In this document: piece by piece, positions 63,475 through 64,000 of the stretch | Layout of the letters: each line of letters starts with the position of its first letter | Numbering within the stretch: the stretch's first letter is position 1 | From: Deinococcus soli (ex Cha et al. 2016) | GTDB lineage: Bacteria > Deinococcota > Deinococci > Deinococcales > Deinococcaceae | Assembly (NCBI RefSeq): GCF_001007995.1 | Contig: NZ_CP011389.1 | Span: 2,704,501 to 2,768,500, forward strand | Reading direction: 5' to 3' | DNA: 64,000 nucleotides | Notes under the pieces: generated by a model | Seen by the model: the letters and a program-made list of their open reading frames with translations, nothing else | Database searches by the model: none | Told to the model about the DNA's origin: nothing | Translations under genes and position numbers: made by a program

Positions 63475-64000
63475 ATGCACCTGCCCCCGCACGCGATCCG
63501 GCCCGACTACGCGGGCGGCAGCGTCCTGAACCTCGCCGCCACCCTGGGCGCGCACCACGGCGTGCCCACCCACCACGCCCCGTATCGCCATCCGCTGCCG
63601 CTGAACGGCGCGCGGCACGTCGTCCTGATCGTCGTGGACGCCCTGGGCGCCGGGCAGTTGCGGGCCGCGGTCACGCGCGGGGACGCCCCAACCCTGGCAG
63701 CCCTGACGCCCGCACCGGGCCCCGTCACCAGTGTGTTTCCCAGCACCACCATGGCCGCCCTGACCACCATTCACACCGCCCGCGCGCCCGCCGAGCACGG
63801 CTACCTGGGCCTGACCGTGTGGCTGGACGAGGCACAGGCCGTCGTGAACCTCATCCGCCTGTACGACGTGTACACCCACACGCCCCTGGAGGACGCGGGG
63901 TTCCTGGCTGCCGTGCCGTCCCTGTACCGCCAGTTGCATGACCGGGGTGTGGCCGCGCACGTCGTCATGCCCGCCGCGTACCAGCACAGCGTCCTGACCC
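63475..64000 (+). CDS. Alkaline phosphatase/nucleotide pyrophosphatase-family protein (3' end outside window)
   Basis: 175 residues are visible from ATG 63475, 5 nt after TATCTT (63464-63469). The metal-binding stretch VVLIVVDALGAGQL (about 48-61) and the nucleophile region TSVFPSTTMAALTTIHTA (about 85-102) fit type I phosphodiesterases of the alkaline phosphatase superfamily. The remaining metal ligands are beyond the edge. Confidence 0.85.
   Translation, partial: MHLPPHAIRPDYAGGSVLNLAATLGAHHGVPTHHAPYRHPLPLNGARHVVLIVVDALGAGQLRAAVTRGDAPTLAALTPAPGPVTSVFPSTTMAALTTIHTARAPAEHGYLGLTVWLDEAQAVVNLIRLYDVYTHTPLEDAGFLAAVPSLYRQLHDRGVAAHVVMPAAYQHSVLT

Overview
The window is high-GC bacterial chromosome and looks like a member of the genus Deinococcus. 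The supporting signs are a DUF1999 protein (a family typical of Deinococcus-Thermus), a DUF2339 membrane protein, GTG and TTG starts, many probably leaderless genes (a -10 hexamer 5-9 nt upstream of the start codon) and short dispersed palindromic repeats. About 60 protein genes, one tRNA-Arg(CCG) and several strong hairpin terminators can be supported. No CRISPR array, rRNA or intact insertion sequence was seen.

Layout. 0-10.5 kb: partial XRE regulator, ECF sigma factor, FUN14 protein, a dispersed repeat, a SurA/PpiD-type foldase, tRNA-Arg, a SIS-domain protein, homoserine dehydrogenase, release factor 1 with a Nudix hydrolase, and a large DUF2339 protein. 10.6-19.2 kb: a two-component system divergent from an overlapping operon with two TolC-like proteins, an HlyD/MacA adaptor, a MacB-type ATPase and permease, and a secreted protein. 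19.3-27.2 kb: GAF/HD-GYP protein, guaA, a membrane pseudokinase with a PEGA-like end, and a SufR-like / Mrp / 2H-phosphoesterase cluster. 27.2-35.2 kb: kdpFABC with a kinase-less KdpD, divergent from a separate histidine kinase and a NarL-type regulator. 35.2-39.3 kb: a decayed EamA transporter end, a DUF6756-like gene, PEP synthase and its regulatory protein. 39.3-42.1 kb: a base-composition anomaly holding a TPR/BTAD-type regulator with a TnpB-like N-terminus and, just downstream, a very small secreted peptide gene. 42.3-47.9 kb: pgi, a small protein, a PcaF-like thiolase, a fused CoA-transferase and a TetR regulator. 48-64 kb: hibernation factor, acetokinase-family kinase, TsaD, acyl-CoA ligase, deaminase, ribokinase, DUF1999, an HMA-like protein, DUF503, signal peptidase I, patatin, a small Ser/Thr kinase, an EndoIII-like protein and several housekeeping enzymes, ending in a partial phosphodiesterase.

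The most interesting locus is 39.3-42.1 kb. A transcription regulator built of TPRs and a winged-helix/BTAD-like end is followed on the same strand by a 43-45 codon ORF with a strong Shine-Dalgarno sequence and a clear signal peptide. This is the layout of RRNPP-type peptide signalling in Firmicutes, but in a Deinococcus-like genome. The regulator's N-terminus resembles the front half of an IS200/IS605 TnpB protein. Second in interest is the kdp locus, where the parts of KdpD appear to be split between two divergent genes.
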